A DNA stretch of 64,000 bases from CBDEUK01 sp965250225 (GCA_965250225.1 CBDFNQ010000037.1:1-64000), one strand, 5' to 3'. Shown: positions 26,938 through 36,698, counted from the first letter of the stretch. Notes: a model not told the origin generated them from the letters alone. Numbers and translations are program-made.

Positions 26938-27368
26938 TTTTTATTCTTCAGCCATTTCCAGTTTAGATCTGCCTGTTCAATATACTTATCAATATTCCTC
27001 TTCCAGATATCTTTAACAGAACTGGAATAGTTCAGGTATAGCTTGTCCCTATAAACAGTCCAGGCATGTGGATCAGTAGGAGCCAGAGAACCCTTGCTCG
27101 CAGCATAGGCACAGAAACCACCGTATTGTGGTGCATAACGTTCAGGGGATATTACAAAAGCATCACGATTCGCCTTGTTCGAAAAATACCAATCAACGTT
27201 ATTCCAATTGTGGGAATAACTCGATTCCCCCTTAATAGCTTCTGCCTCAACGTGATAAGCAACGACATCGTAGCCGTTAACCGCGACACCACTCTGGTTG
27301 AAAACAGCATCTGCTGTCCATGCAGAATGAGCAAAGAAGACAAGAAAAAACAAACTTAGTCTTTTCAT
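26934..27368 (-). CDS. YHS domain-containing secreted protein
   Basis: A 144-residue protein with a signal peptide (LSLFFLVFFAHSAWTADA) and a YHS-type domain: VAVNGYDVVAYHVE, then VDWYFSNKANRDAFVISPERYAPQYGG and FCAYAASKG. YHS domains are small and often metal-linked; the role here is unknown. It is the first gene of the YHS-DUF3179 pair, overlapping the DUF3179 start by 4 bases, and belongs to cargo that separates sixA from its displaced tail. Confidence 0.9.
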   Translation of the reverse strand: MKRLSLFFLVFFAHSAWTADAVFNQSGVAVNGYDVVAYHVEAEAIKGESSYSHNWNNVDWYFSNKANRDAFVISPERYAPQYGGFCAYAASKGSLAPTDPHAWTVYRDKLYLNYSSSVKDIWKRNIDKYIEQADLNWKWLKNKK

Positions 27369-27461
27369 AAAAACCTCAAAAATTTACTTGATGCAACTTA
27401 GAGTAGATAAATATTGATAGTTCAAATAAAACTTAAGGGGTTTATGATTTTACTCAAATCG

Positions 27462-27965
27462 TTAAATCTCGTTCGGTCTGATCAGGCGCTCTAATTTAAG
27501 ATGAGTAGGTTGAATTTCATCAACATGATTAAACACAGCCACAGCTGATGTCGTCATTAACTTACCCGTCGAGGATCGAGGCGGTGGTTCTGAAGCCAGG
27601 TAATTGACAATTTCATCCAGCCCTGGATTGTGACTAACAATTAATAAACTGTGATTGGCCTGCTCAAGACCATCACGGATCATTTCGATCAAAATACTCG
27701 CACCTGCTAGATACAGTTTCGGTTGCCATTGAATAACATCTCCGGACAAACCAAAACCAGCGATTAATAATTCCGTGGTTTCTTTAGCTCGTTCAGCTGG
27801 TGAACTGAGTATCCTATCGGGGGTAATGTCTTGTTGCTGCAAATATTCTGCTATTCGTGGGACATCTTTTCGACCACGTTTATTTAATGGACGATCAAAA
27901 TCGCTTCCACTCACTGAGCTCCAATCCGATTTGGCATGTCGCATTATTAGTAATTGTTTCATCAC
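27462..27965 (-). CDS. sixA: Phosphohistidine phosphatase SixA
   Basis: SixA is a histidine-phosphatase-superfamily enzyme that removes phosphate from phosphohistidine in phosphorelay or phosphotransferase proteins. The 167-residue protein has the RHG-type motif LLIMRHAKSDWS near the N-terminus, DRILSSPAERAKETTELL, and the second catalytic His in LLIVSHNPGLDEIV. Diverges from the ppx/gppA gene. Its last 31 codons have a diverged copy at 25421-25517. Confidence 0.92.
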   Translation of the reverse strand: MMKQLLIMRHAKSDWSSVSGSDFDRPLNKRGRKDVPRIAEYLQQQDITPDRILSSPAERAKETTELLIAGFGLSGDVIQWQPKLYLAGASILIEMIRDGLEQANHSLLIVSHNPGLDEIVNYLASEPPPRSSTGKLMTTSAVAVFNHVDEIQPTHLKLERLIRPNEI

Positions 27966-28061
27966 TCACAATTATACTTTAATTAAATTTATCTTTTTAT
28001 GTAATTAAATCGCTCTTGTTAGTGTTATGTTTATCGATACAACTTATAATATCAAGCTGAT

Positions 28062-29555
28062 ATGAATCCCGAAAATCACGACACCTACGCCACTATTGAT
28101 TTAGGTTCAAACAGCTTCCACATGATGGTTGCTCGTCAGAGTAACGATCAACTCGTTATTATTGATAAGATGAAAGAAATGGTGCGCCTGGCTGGCGGCC
28201 TGAATGAGAAACAACTCCTTTCCGATGAAGCCATTGAAAATGGCATCTCCTGTCTGGAAAAATTTGGCCAACGCCTAAAAGAAATCCCCAGCTCGAATGT
28301 ACGAGTGGTTGGCACTAATACCTTACGTCAGGCGCGCAACGGCAGTTTGTTCCTGACCAGGGCACGAGAGGCATTGGGACACTCCATTGACATCATTGCC
28401 GGACGCGAAGAAGCACGTCTGATTTATGTCGGTGTTTCAAACAGTATTTTCAATGACAAACACAAACGTCTGGTTATTGATATTGGTGGTGGTAGTACAG
28501 AATTTATTATTGGCAAAGGGTTTGATCCCATTTTAACGGAAAGCCTGCATATGGGTTGTGTCAATACGACCAAACATTTTTTTGCCAACGGTGAAATTAC
28601 CAATAAACGTATGCGTAAAGCCATATTATTTGCACGACAGGAACTGGAAACGGTCGAATCAATTTATAAACAGGAAGGTTGGAAACTAACTTACGGCACA
28701 TCTGGAACGATCAGTGCGATCCAGCAGATATTAACAGAAAATGGATGGGGCGATTCTGGCATAACACTTTCTGCTTTAAAAAAACTAAAAGATCAATTAT
28801 TGAATTTTGGTCACATTGACAAAATTGAATTTCCGAGTTTAACGGAAAAGCGCTTACCCATATTTGTCGGTGGCGTTGCCATCCTTATCGGCTGCTTTGA
28901 AGCGCTGGAAATAGATGAGTTAACTGTTTGCCACGGCGCACTCAGAGAGGGATTACTTTACGACTTGTTAGGACGCGCTCAGGAAAAAGATATTCGTAAC
29001 GAAAGTGTTAAGACCATGGCGATGCAATATACGGTCGACACTGAGTACACAGGTCGGGTTAGAAAAACAGCGAACCAGTTGTTTAAACAAGTGAAGAAAA
29101 GCTGGAATTTAAATAAACCGGACAACAGGCTTGTCAACTGGAGTTGTGACCTGCACACCATTGGTCTACGAGTCGCACACAGTCAATACCATAAACACGG
29201 TGCTTATCTTGTAACTCATTCGGACATGCCCGGTTTTTCGAAACAGGAACAGGCGCGACTCGCGAGCCTGATACGGTTTCACCGCCGAAAATTAATTCAG
29301 GATGATCTGTGTCTTCACAGTCAAGGTAATAACAACAAAATGATTTATCTTTGTATTATTTTACGACTCGCCGTTCTTCTGCATCGAAGTCGAGCACGAG
29401 ATCCTCTGCCTGATATAAAACTAAGCATTAATGACCAGACATTAAAGTTGAACTTTCCTGAAAATTGGTTACAACAACACCCTTTAACAGAAACGGACCT
29501 GGAAACAGAAACCAAACATCTGGAATACATTGATATAAAACTAAATTATCATTAA
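28062..29555 (+). CDS. ppx: Exopolyphosphatase / guanosine pentaphosphatase (Ppx/GppA)
   Basis: Ppx/GppA proteins release phosphate from polyphosphate ends or convert pppGpp to ppGpp. The 497-residue protein has the actin-like ATPase motifs: ATIDLGSNSFHMMVAR (phosphate 1), VRVVGTNTLRQARNG, IIAGREEARLIYVGV and LVIDIGGGSTEFIIG (phosphate 2). The C-terminal half is the HD-like helical domain typical of full-length Ppx. The ppk1 neighbour favours the polyphosphatase role, but the two activities cannot be separated by sequence alone. Confidence 0.93.
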   Translation: MNPENHDTYATIDLGSNSFHMMVARQSNDQLVIIDKMKEMVRLAGGLNEKQLLSDEAIENGISCLEKFGQRLKEIPSSNVRVVGTNTLRQARNGSLFLTRAREALGHSIDIIAGREEARLIYVGVSNSIFNDKHKRLVIDIGGGSTEFIIGKGFDPILTESLHMGCVNTTKHFFANGEITNKRMRKAILFARQELETVESIYKQEGWKLTYGTSGTISAIQQILTENGWGDSGITLSALKKLKDQLLNFGHIDKIEFPSLTEKRLPIFVGGVAILIGCFEALEIDELTVCHGALREGLLYDLLGRAQEKDIRNESVKTMAMQYTVDTEYTGRVRKTANQLFKQVKKSWNLNKPDNRLVNWSCDLHTIGLRVAHSQYHKHGAYLVTHSDMPGFSKQEQARLASLIRFHRRKLIQDDLCLHSQGNNNKMIYLCIILRLAVLLHRSRARDPLPDIKLSINDQTLKLNFPENWLQQHPLTETDLETETKHLEYIDIKLNYH

Positions 29556-29573
29556 AATAATTTCCAGGCTCAT

Positions 29574-30041
29574 CTAATCTTTTAACCACTTATCCAGACA
29601 TAATCTGTCGACTTCGCTTTGCCAGTACTCCTGTCTTTCCTGACGGTCTTCATCTGTCAGGAAATATCTATCGCCATTTTCATCAAGTTCATATAATAAT
29701 TGACCACCTCTTTGATAATCAATCAACTCTACTCTCGCGTTTTTGCATTGCTTTTTTCTTTCTTCCCGCTTTTCCTTTGCTAAAACCTTTTCATCTTTTT
29801 TCTGCTCCCTTTCCTCTTCATAGATTTTTAGCAGTTTCTCTCGTTTTTGTTGTCGCTCAACTAGATCGCTCTGAGGTATTGGTTCAGATTTAATTTTTAT
29901 TTCCACTGATTCTGAATTTTTGGGCTTGTCCCCATAATGGGTCTTGCCATTTTTATCGACCCATTTATAAACTTCTGACAAAACCAATGGGGCATTAATA
30001 AACAATAAAAAAGAAAATATAAATACACCTACAGATTTCAT
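29574..30041 (-). CDS. DUF4124 domain-containing secreted protein
   Basis: A 155-residue protein with a signal peptide (VFIFSFLLFINAPLVLS) and a DUF4124 motif directly after it (EVYKWVDKNGKTHYGDKP). A strongly charged Lys/Glu-rich helical stretch follows (about 60-105). The C-terminus has YLTDEDRQERQEYWQSEVD-type repeats of charge. The family is common in gammaproteobacteria and has no known function. It sits between the converging ppx and the upstream ppk1. Confidence 0.85.
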   Translation of the reverse strand: MKSVGVFIFSFLLFINAPLVLSEVYKWVDKNGKTHYGDKPKNSESVEIKIKSEPIPQSDLVERQQKREKLLKIYEEEREQKKDEKVLAKEKREERKKQCKNARVELIDYQRGGQLLYELDENGDRYFLTDEDRQERQEYWQSEVDRLCLDKWLKD

Positions 30042-30135
30042 AACTGTATTCCTTGTAAAAAATAATTTAAATTAGTCCTAATAATGGACAAACCACTACT
30101 GTAAATTGAACATATTATTTCGAATATGCGTTAAG

Positions 30136-32208
30136 TCATCGACAATAATGTTCCAACAAACCCTGCTGTGCCGAACGAGGTTTGTGGTTACCGGCCTTAT
30201 TACGTTTATAGGTGCCATCACTTTGTAAAAGCCAGGATTGTGTGTTGTCGGAAAGATAGGGCATTAAACCAAATTGTTTGATCTGATCCCGAGTGCGTTT
30301 TTCTTCAATCGGAAAACAGGTTTCAACTCGATGAAATAAATTCCTTGTCATCCAGTCAGCACTGGAACAATAGATCCGTTCCTCATCACCACTGTTTAAA
30401 AAATAAAAAATGCGTGTGTGTTCCAGAAAACGACCAACAATGGAACGAACTTTAATATTTTCTGAAACACCTTTAATACCTGGTCGTAAAGAACAAACAC
30501 CTCTAATAATTAAATCAATCTTGACGCCGGCTTGTGATGCTTCATATAAAGCCCGAATGATCTCCGGCTCAACCAGGGCGTTCATCTTGGCAATGATTCG
30601 CGCTTCTTTACCATTCGTTGCATTCGTTTTTTCCTGTTTAATAAATTCCAGAAGGGACTTATGCAAGGTAAAAGGTGACTGTAATAATTTTTTCAATTTA
30701 CTAGCACGTCCCAGACCTGTCAGTTGATGAAATAATTTATTCACATCTTCCGATACCGCCTTATCGCAGGTTAATAAACCATAGTCGGTATACAGCCTTG
30801 TTGTCCTGGCGTGATAGTTACCAGTTCCCAGATGGACATAACGACGAAGGCTACGACCTTCGCGTCGAACCACCATGATCATCTTGGCATGAGTTTTATA
30901 TCCCACGACACCATAGACAACATGTGCACCCGCTTCTTGAAGATTATTCGCCAGTTCAATATTGGCTTGTTCATCAAAACGTGCGCGTAATTCGATAACG
31001 ACCGTCACTTCTTTACCTTCACGGGCTGCAACCTTAAGAGCTTCGACTACTGCCGAATCATTACCCGTTCTATAGAGTGTTTGTTTTATGGACAGGACAT
31101 TGGGATCGGCTGCTGCCTGTCGTAAAAAATCAAGTACTGGGGCAAAGGATTGAAATGGATGCAATAACAAGATATCACCGTTTCTGAGACTATCAAAGAT
31201 ATTCGTTTGCTTGACCAGGCGTGGGGGCAGATCAGGAGTAAACCCGGAATAGGTCAGATCCGGGCGATCAAACTGGTCGATAATGTCCATTAAACGCGCC
31301 AGGTTCACTGGGCCATTGACCTGATATAAATCATTATCTTCCAGCTCAAATTGTTTTAGTAAAAAATCACTCACTTCTTTTGGGCAATTGTCTGCCACTT
31401 CGAGACGGACAGCATCATTATAACGCCGGGAAGGTAATTCACCTTCCAGGGCTCGTAACAGATCATCCACTTCTTCATCATCAACAAACAAATCACCATC
31501 ACGAGTCACTCGAAATTGATAGCAACCCGTCGCTTTCATGCCCGGGAATAAATCACCAACATGGGCATGAATGATCGATGACAACAAAATAAAATCATTC
31601 GGTCCGTTCGAAATCTCCTTTTGAACAGGCACCAGACGTGGCAACGAGCGTGGCGCCTGAACGATGGCAAGTCCACTATCACGACCAAAGGCATCCTTAC
31701 CGTCCAACGTCACGATGAAATATAAATTTTTATTCAACACTTTTGGAAATGGATGAGCCGGATCCAGTCCAATCGGACTTAACACGGGCAATAACTCGGT
31801 TTTGAAATAACGTTTCACCCAACGGGCGAGTTTTGGCCGCCACTGATTACGTCGCAATAAACGGATCTTTTCCTTGCTTAACTCCGGGATCAGGGTGTCA
31901 TTTAAGACGTTGTATTGTTCTTCGATCAATTCATTAGCGACCTGACCAATACGGTTCAAGACCTCAGCAGGAGTCAGGTTGTCCGCCCCGGTCTGAACCG
32001 AACCGTATTTGACCTGATGCTTCAAACCGGAGACACGAATTTCAAAGAATTCATCAAGATTGTTACTGGCAATACAAAGAAATTTCAAGCGCTCCAACAA
32101 AGGAACAGTCCCATCTCTGGCCTGATCAATAACACGACGATTGAACTCCAACAAGCTCAATTCACGGTTAATATAATATTCGGGTAGTTTTAAATTATAT
32201 TCTTCCAT
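30136..32208 (-). CDS. ppk1: Polyphosphate kinase 1
   Basis: PPK1 reversibly transfers the gamma phosphate of ATP to a growing polyphosphate chain. The 690-residue protein begins with the N-terminal domain (YYINRELSLLEFNRRVIDQA). It has the head domain and two phospholipase-D-like C-terminal domains. The autophosphorylated His lies in VGYKTHAKMIMV, and the closing block HTRIFYFLNSGDEERIYCSSAD is characteristic. The length is normal. It is divergent from the DUF47/pit/porin transcript, with possible Pho boxes between. Confidence 0.97.
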   Translation of the reverse strand: MEEYNLKLPEYYINRELSLLEFNRRVIDQARDGTVPLLERLKFLCIASNNLDEFFEIRVSGLKHQVKYGSVQTGADNLTPAEVLNRIGQVANELIEEQYNVLNDTLIPELSKEKIRLLRRNQWRPKLARWVKRYFKTELLPVLSPIGLDPAHPFPKVLNKNLYFIVTLDGKDAFGRDSGLAIVQAPRSLPRLVPVQKEISNGPNDFILLSSIIHAHVGDLFPGMKATGCYQFRVTRDGDLFVDDEEVDDLLRALEGELPSRRYNDAVRLEVADNCPKEVSDFLLKQFELEDNDLYQVNGPVNLARLMDIIDQFDRPDLTYSGFTPDLPPRLVKQTNIFDSLRNGDILLLHPFQSFAPVLDFLRQAAADPNVLSIKQTLYRTGNDSAVVEALKVAAREGKEVTVVIELRARFDEQANIELANNLQEAGAHVVYGVVGYKTHAKMIMVVRREGRSLRRYVHLGTGNYHARTTRLYTDYGLLTCDKAVSEDVNKLFHQLTGLGRASKLKKLLQSPFTLHKSLLEFIKQEKTNATNGKEARIIAKMNALVEPEIIRALYEASQAGVKIDLIIRGVCSLRPGIKGVSENIKVRSIVGRFLEHTRIFYFLNSGDEERIYCSSADWMTRNLFHRVETCFPIEEKRTRDQIKQFGLMPYLSDNTQSWLLQSDGTYKRNKAGNHKPRSAQQGLLEHYCR

Positions 32209-32275
32209 CTGCTATTGATTTTATGATAATTCCCATGGAAAATGCCGTCGATTTCAGGATTTTAACACTTGCCAA

Positions 32276-32347
32276 CTGTAACAAAATGGCATCTTTAATA
32301 TACTAGTATTTATAAATATGTATGCATTCTGTAACACTAACCTGAGC
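32276..32347. promoter_or_regulatory. Possible Pho-box elements between ppk1 and the DUF47 gene
   Basis: Two CTGTAAC-led stretches, 32276-32293 and 32329-32347, resemble the PhoB half-site CTGTNAN repeated every 11 bases. AT-rich DNA that could hold -10 elements lies between. The neighbours are all phosphate genes, which fits PhoB control. Each match is imperfect, so confidence is low. Confidence 0.35.
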
Positions 32348-32360
32348 ACGACTTGATCTT

Positions 32361-33041
32361 ATGACAACGCACAGTTATTTTTCCCGAATCTTCGGTAATT
32401 CCCCGGTCACCCCTTTACAAAAACACATCGGTATCGTTATTCGTTGTGTTGAAGAGCTGGTTCCCTATTTTCAAGCCGCCAATCAACAGGATTGGGTTCT
32501 AGCGGCAGAGGTTCAAGCCAAACTGGTCAACCTGGAACATGAAGCGGATGAAATAAAAAATCAACTTCGAGTAAAACTACCTACCAGTTTATTCATGCCT
32601 GTCGATCGGCGTGATGTGCTCAGTGTACTGGACTTACAGGATCACATCGCCAATAAGGCAAAAGATATTTCCGGTTTGGTTCTCGGCAGAAAAATGTCCT
32701 TGCCTGAATCCATCAGAGATAACTACATGACGTTTTTAAACCGCTGCATTGATGCGACAAAACAAGCGCAGATAGCCATCAATGAACTGGATGAACTAGT
32801 AGCAACCGGATTTCGCGGCGATGAGGCCAGCCGAGTGACAAAGATGATCGAGGAATTACACGCCATTGAGGGTGAAACAGATGATTTGCAAGTTGCACTC
32901 CGGGCTGAACTGTATGCCATTGAGAAAGAACTCTCTCCTGTCGATGTCATGTTTACCTACAAAATGATCGAATGGACCGGGGATCTGGCAGACACAGCAC
33001 AAAGTGCCGGCAACCGCCTACAGTTAATGCTGGCCAAATAA
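32361..33041 (+). CDS. DUF47 (PhoU-like) family phosphate-transport accessory protein
   Basis: A 226-residue helical protein of the DUF47/TIGR00153 family, related to PhoU and often encoded directly before a Pit transporter. It starts MTTHSYFSRIFGNSPVTPL. It has helical stretches with LVNLEHEADEIKNQLRV, DLQDHIANKAKDISGLVLG, and IEELHAIEGETDDLQVALR, with the conserved acidic clusters of the metal-binding PhoU type. It probably regulates Pit. The gap to pit is 33 bases. Confidence 0.9.
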   Translation: MTTHSYFSRIFGNSPVTPLQKHIGIVIRCVEELVPYFQAANQQDWVLAAEVQAKLVNLEHEADEIKNQLRVKLPTSLFMPVDRRDVLSVLDLQDHIANKAKDISGLVLGRKMSLPESIRDNYMTFLNRCIDATKQAQIAINELDELVATGFRGDEASRVTKMIEELHAIEGETDDLQVALRAELYAIEKELSPVDVMFTYKMIEWTGDLADTAQSAGNRLQLMLAK

Positions 33042-33074
33042 TAATTTTTCTAAAATAACAACAAAAACAAAATC

Positions 33075-34325
33075 ATGGAACACGCTGCGATATTATTAAC
33101 GTTAGCAGGCTGCTTCGGCCTGTTCATGGCCTGGGGCATCGGTGCGAATGATGTGGCTAACGCCATGGCAACCTCTGTAGGCTCCAAAGCAATAACACTG
33201 AAACAAGCCATTATTATTGCGACTATCTTTGAGTTTACCGGCGCATTCCTGGCTGGGGGACAAGTCACCTCCACTATCCGCAAGGGTATCATTGATGCCA
33301 GCCTACTTTCTGGCACTCCTGAATTACTAGTATATGGCATGTTGGCAGCCCTATTAGCAGCAGGCGTCTGGCTTTTAATAGCAACCCGCTATGGTCTACC
33401 AGTCTCAACCACCCATTCTATTATCGGTGCAATTGTTGGTTTTGCAGCCGTCGGGATTGGTGTTGATGCGGTCAAGTGGGAAAAGGTCGGATCGATTGCT
33501 GCAAGCTGGATAGTATCACCGATCATGGCAGGTATGATGTCCTATTATCTATACCGTAGCGTGCAATTATTGATCCTCGACACATCCCACCCTATTAATA
33601 ACGCCAAACGTTTTGTGCCGTTTTATATTTTTCTAACCGGGGCTGCCATCAGCTTGGTCACCTTAACAAAAGGCCTCAAACATATTGGTTTGGAATTCAA
33701 CACCTTCCAGTGTTACATGATTGGCCTGGCTATTGGTGTGATCTGCAGCATTGTCGGCACCTTCCTTATCCGCAGACTTGACCTTAAGAAAGTACTGACG
33801 CCAGGTTATCATTTTGAGCATGTGGAACGGATCTTTGGTGTGTTGATGATCTTTACTGCCTGTGCCATGGCCTTTGCCCATGGTTCAAACGATGTCGCAA
33901 ATGCCATAGGCCCGGTTGCAGCAATCGTTAGTATTGTCAATAGTGGTGGCGCTATCACTCAACAAAGTATGTTGCCAATGTGGATATTATTATTGGGTGC
34001 CGCTGGAATCGTGACTGGATTAGTCACTTATGGACGCAAGGTGATAGCGACAGTCGGCACACAAATTACCGAACTCACTCCGAGCCGGGGTTTTTGTTGC
34101 ACGCTCGCTGCCGCGACCACCGTAGTATTAGCATCAGGAACTGGTCTGCCCATTTCAACTACCCATACACTGGTTGGTGCTGTGCTGGGAGTTGGCTTTG
34201 CTCGTGGCGTATCTGCATTGAACCTGAGAGTGATTGGAACAATCTTTATGTCGTGGATTGTCACTCTGCCTGCCGGGGCCTTATTATCCGTGATCTTCTT
34301 CTACATCCTGTCGGCTATTTTTTAG
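33075..34325 (+). CDS. pit: Inorganic phosphate transporter, Pit family
   Basis: A low-affinity metal-phosphate/proton symporter of the inner membrane. The 416-residue protein has about ten to twelve hydrophobic segments. The PiT signature appears twice: GANDVANAMATSVGSKAIT near the start and AHGSNDVANAIGPVAAI in the second half. Threonine-rich TTHSIIGAIVGF and TTHTLVGAVLGVG pairs also repeat, showing the internal duplication. It sits between the DUF47 gene and the porin on one strand. Confidence 0.95.
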   Translation: MEHAAILLTLAGCFGLFMAWGIGANDVANAMATSVGSKAITLKQAIIIATIFEFTGAFLAGGQVTSTIRKGIIDASLLSGTPELLVYGMLAALLAAGVWLLIATRYGLPVSTTHSIIGAIVGFAAVGIGVDAVKWEKVGSIAASWIVSPIMAGMMSYYLYRSVQLLILDTSHPINNAKRFVPFYIFLTGAAISLVTLTKGLKHIGLEFNTFQCYMIGLAIGVICSIVGTFLIRRLDLKKVLTPGYHFEHVERIFGVLMIFTACAMAFAHGSNDVANAIGPVAAIVSIVNSGGAITQQSMLPMWILLLGAAGIVTGLVTYGRKVIATVGTQITELTPSRGFCCTLAAATTVVLASGTGLPISTTHTLVGAVLGVGFARGVSALNLRVIGTIFMSWIVTLPAGALLSVIFFYILSAIF

Positions 34326-34368
34326 CGGCTCATTTGTAACTAATTTTTTTCTCATCCGCTCAAGACTA

Positions 34369-35808
34369 ATGTCCTCGCCTTCGAGAAAACAAACAAGAAA
34401 AATAGTTGTGTTCCTAAATCGTCGTCTAAAAGCATTCTGTGGGGCAGCCTTAATTGCCTGCTCAGCAATACTTTCCACACCAGCATTAGCTGCAAATGAA
34501 GCCATGCTGGAACTGTTTAAGATCTTGAGAGACAAGGGCAGCCTGACAAATGAAGAATATGACATGTTGGTCAATGCCGCCAGGGAGGATGAGGACAAAA
34601 TTAAGGAGGCTGCTAATAAGGTAAACGCGGATATCGAGGAGAAGACAAAGGATCTGCCTAAGGTAACAACAAAGGGCAAAATCAAGATCGAATCACAAGA
34701 CGGCAAACATTCGTTTCAGCCAATCGGTCGCATTTTCTGGGATACCCTCTGGGCCAATGATGATGGCAGTACAGCAATTAACAGTGGTTCGGAATTACGT
34801 CGTATCCGTCTGGGTTTCCAGGCACAATTTTTCAAACATTGGAAGGCCAAACTGGAATATGATTTTGCTGGCTCTGATTCTGTTCTGAAGGATGGCTGGA
34901 TTTCCTACAACGACAATGTATCGGCTGGCAAATACTGGTTTAAGGTCGGTCAACACCATGTGCCTTTTGGTTTTCACACTATTAGCAGTAGTAAATACAT
35001 GTCCTTCCTGCGCCGCCCCTTATTTGCCGACGGCCCTCTTTCGCCTGCACGCCAATACGGTTTAGCAGGTCGTATTGATAACAAACGCTGGTTGGTACAC
35101 GCCGGGTTTTTCCTCAACGAACCTGGTGATGGTGTGGTTGCACAAACAGGTACCGATGATGATGCACAAACCTTTGCGATTCGTGTTGCTGGTACTCCCT
35201 GGATGCAAGATAAAACCCATCTGCTACATGTGGGTGGTTCGATCATGCACATCGATCTACAAGGTGATGCTCTTCGTGTCAGGCAACGTGCGATTACTCA
35301 TATTGATTCATCGCGTTTGTTTGATACAGGTACATTTGCCTCTAACGTAGTCCAGGATGTTAATGCCTATGATCTGGAAGCTCTGTTTATCTATGGTCCG
35401 TTTCATGTGTTGGGTGAATACGTCATGTGGGACCTTGATAACACTGGAACCGGTGCTGAGCAACTCAGTGCGCATTCTGTTGAAGCTGGTTTTTTCCTGA
35501 CGGGTGAATCCATGAAATACTCAAAAGGTCAATTCAGCGGTGTTTCACCGAAAAAAAAATTCTCTCTTGATGGTAATGGCCTGGGTGCCTGGCAAATCGT
35601 AGCGCGCTATGAAAATATGGATCTGACCGATGGCACAACCATTGGTGGTGATGGTGATGTGGTTTCTGTTGGCTTTAACTGGAGTCCTATCAAGAACGTG
35701 CGCTTCATGACGACCTATAACAAGCTGGTGGAATTTGAACGTACAGGTAATGCAAACGATGATCTGGAACCCGCTTCATTCTCTATTCGTAGCCTTGTTT
35801 ATTGGTAG
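34369..35808 (+). CDS. OprO/OprP-type phosphate-selective porin
   Basis: An outer-membrane porin for phosphate or polyphosphate. The 479-residue protein has a long signal region (ending ALIACSAILSTPALA), a short coiled-coil N-terminal domain (MLELFKILRDKGSLTNEEYD to DIEEKTKD), and a beta barrel. GRIFWDTLWANDDGS and LRRIRLGFQAQFFKHWKAKL are typical of the family. The protein ends SLVYW, an aromatic last residue as used by outer-membrane insertion. It completes a DUF47-pit-porin transcript. Its 3' end is duplicated at 36888-36941. Confidence 0.92.
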   Translation: MSSPSRKQTRKIVVFLNRRLKAFCGAALIACSAILSTPALAANEAMLELFKILRDKGSLTNEEYDMLVNAAREDEDKIKEAANKVNADIEEKTKDLPKVTTKGKIKIESQDGKHSFQPIGRIFWDTLWANDDGSTAINSGSELRRIRLGFQAQFFKHWKAKLEYDFAGSDSVLKDGWISYNDNVSAGKYWFKVGQHHVPFGFHTISSSKYMSFLRRPLFADGPLSPARQYGLAGRIDNKRWLVHAGFFLNEPGDGVVAQTGTDDDAQTFAIRVAGTPWMQDKTHLLHVGGSIMHIDLQGDALRVRQRAITHIDSSRLFDTGTFASNVVQDVNAYDLEALFIYGPFHVLGEYVMWDLDNTGTGAEQLSAHSVEAGFFLTGESMKYSKGQFSGVSPKKKFSLDGNGLGAWQIVARYENMDLTDGTTIGGDGDVVSVGFNWSPIKNVRFMTTYNKLVEFERTGNANDDLEPASFSIRSLVYW

Positions 35809-35822
35809 AAATTAATAATTCA

Positions 35823-36698
35823 ATGCCCGGCAAAGACAAACAACAATTACCCCTGTTTGAAACTGAGATTGATCCTGCCTCAAGAGAAAAGCTGCTTGAG
35901 GACGCTTCCAGCAATAAAACAACGCCTTTTAGCAAATATATTGTTTACGTCGATGAAAGTGGCGATCACAGTTTGCAGAGTATTGACGATCAGTACCCTA
36001 TATTTGTGCTGGCCTTCTGTATCTTTCACAAACGGCATTACAGTGAAGCGATTGTTCCAGCATTAGAAAAATTCAAGTTTAATCATTTTGGTCATGACCA
36101 AGTGGTGTTGCACGAAAATGAAATTCGCAAAGAGAAAGGAGCATTCAATATATTTCGTAGTAGGGATGAGAAACATCAATTCCTTAATCAGTTAACTCGC
36201 ATCATTGAATACAGCAATTTTATTTTAATAAGCTGCACTATTGATAAACAGGAGCTGAGTAAACAAAGCGATGCGAATTCAAACCCATACCATATAGCCC
36301 TCGGCTCTTGCATGGAGAACTTGTATGAATTCTTACAGGAAAAAGATCAGCACGAAAAGAAAACTCATGTTGTGGTGGAGTGCCGAGGCAAAAAAGAAGA
36401 TCGCGAGTTGGAACTGGAGTTTCGGCGTATCTGTGATACCAATAACCGGTTTGGGATTTCTCTGCCTTTTGAGGTGATCTTTTCTGATAAAAAGGTGATG
36501 TCATCCGGTTTGCAGTTGGCCGATTTGGTCGCGCACCCCATAGGCTTGAATTTTTTAAGACCGGAGCAAGAGAATCGTGCCTTTGAGGTGTTGAAGAAGA
36601 AATTTTATTGTAAGGGCGGTAGAACGCAGATAGGTGAAGATTATGAAGGTGTGGGCATGAGAATCTATCCGACACCAAAGAGCGAAAAGCCCCGATGA
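35823..36698 (+). CDS. DUF3800 domain protein
   Basis: A 291-residue DUF3800 protein. These have a predicted RNase H-like fold and are frequent on mobile or defence-related DNA. The N-terminal acidic motif IVYVDESGDHSL is the family mark, followed by VVLHENEIRKEKG, SCMENLYEFLQEKD, VVVECRGKKEDRELELEF and LQLADLVAHPIGLNFL with the conserved Asp near the C-terminus. The ATG at 35823 is chosen; a TTG at 35802 overlaps the porin end. It is the only gene between the porin and its displaced 3' remnant, so it is probably acquired cargo. Confidence 0.86.
   Translation: MPGKDKQQLPLFETEIDPASREKLLEDASSNKTTPFSKYIVYVDESGDHSLQSIDDQYPIFVLAFCIFHKRHYSEAIVPALEKFKFNHFGHDQVVLHENEIRKEKGAFNIFRSRDEKHQFLNQLTRIIEYSNFILISCTIDKQELSKQSDANSNPYHIALGSCMENLYEFLQEKDQHEKKTHVVVECRGKKEDRELELEFRRICDTNNRFGISLPFEVIFSDKKVMSSGLQLADLVAHPIGLNFLRPEQENRAFEVLKKKFYCKGGRTQIGEDYEGVGMRIYPTPKSEKPR

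Noticed and set aside
35802..35823. DUF3800 translation starting at the TTG overlapping the porin stop.
   Set aside because: The TTG lies within the duplicated porin tail, and the ATG at 35823 gives a protein of normal layout.
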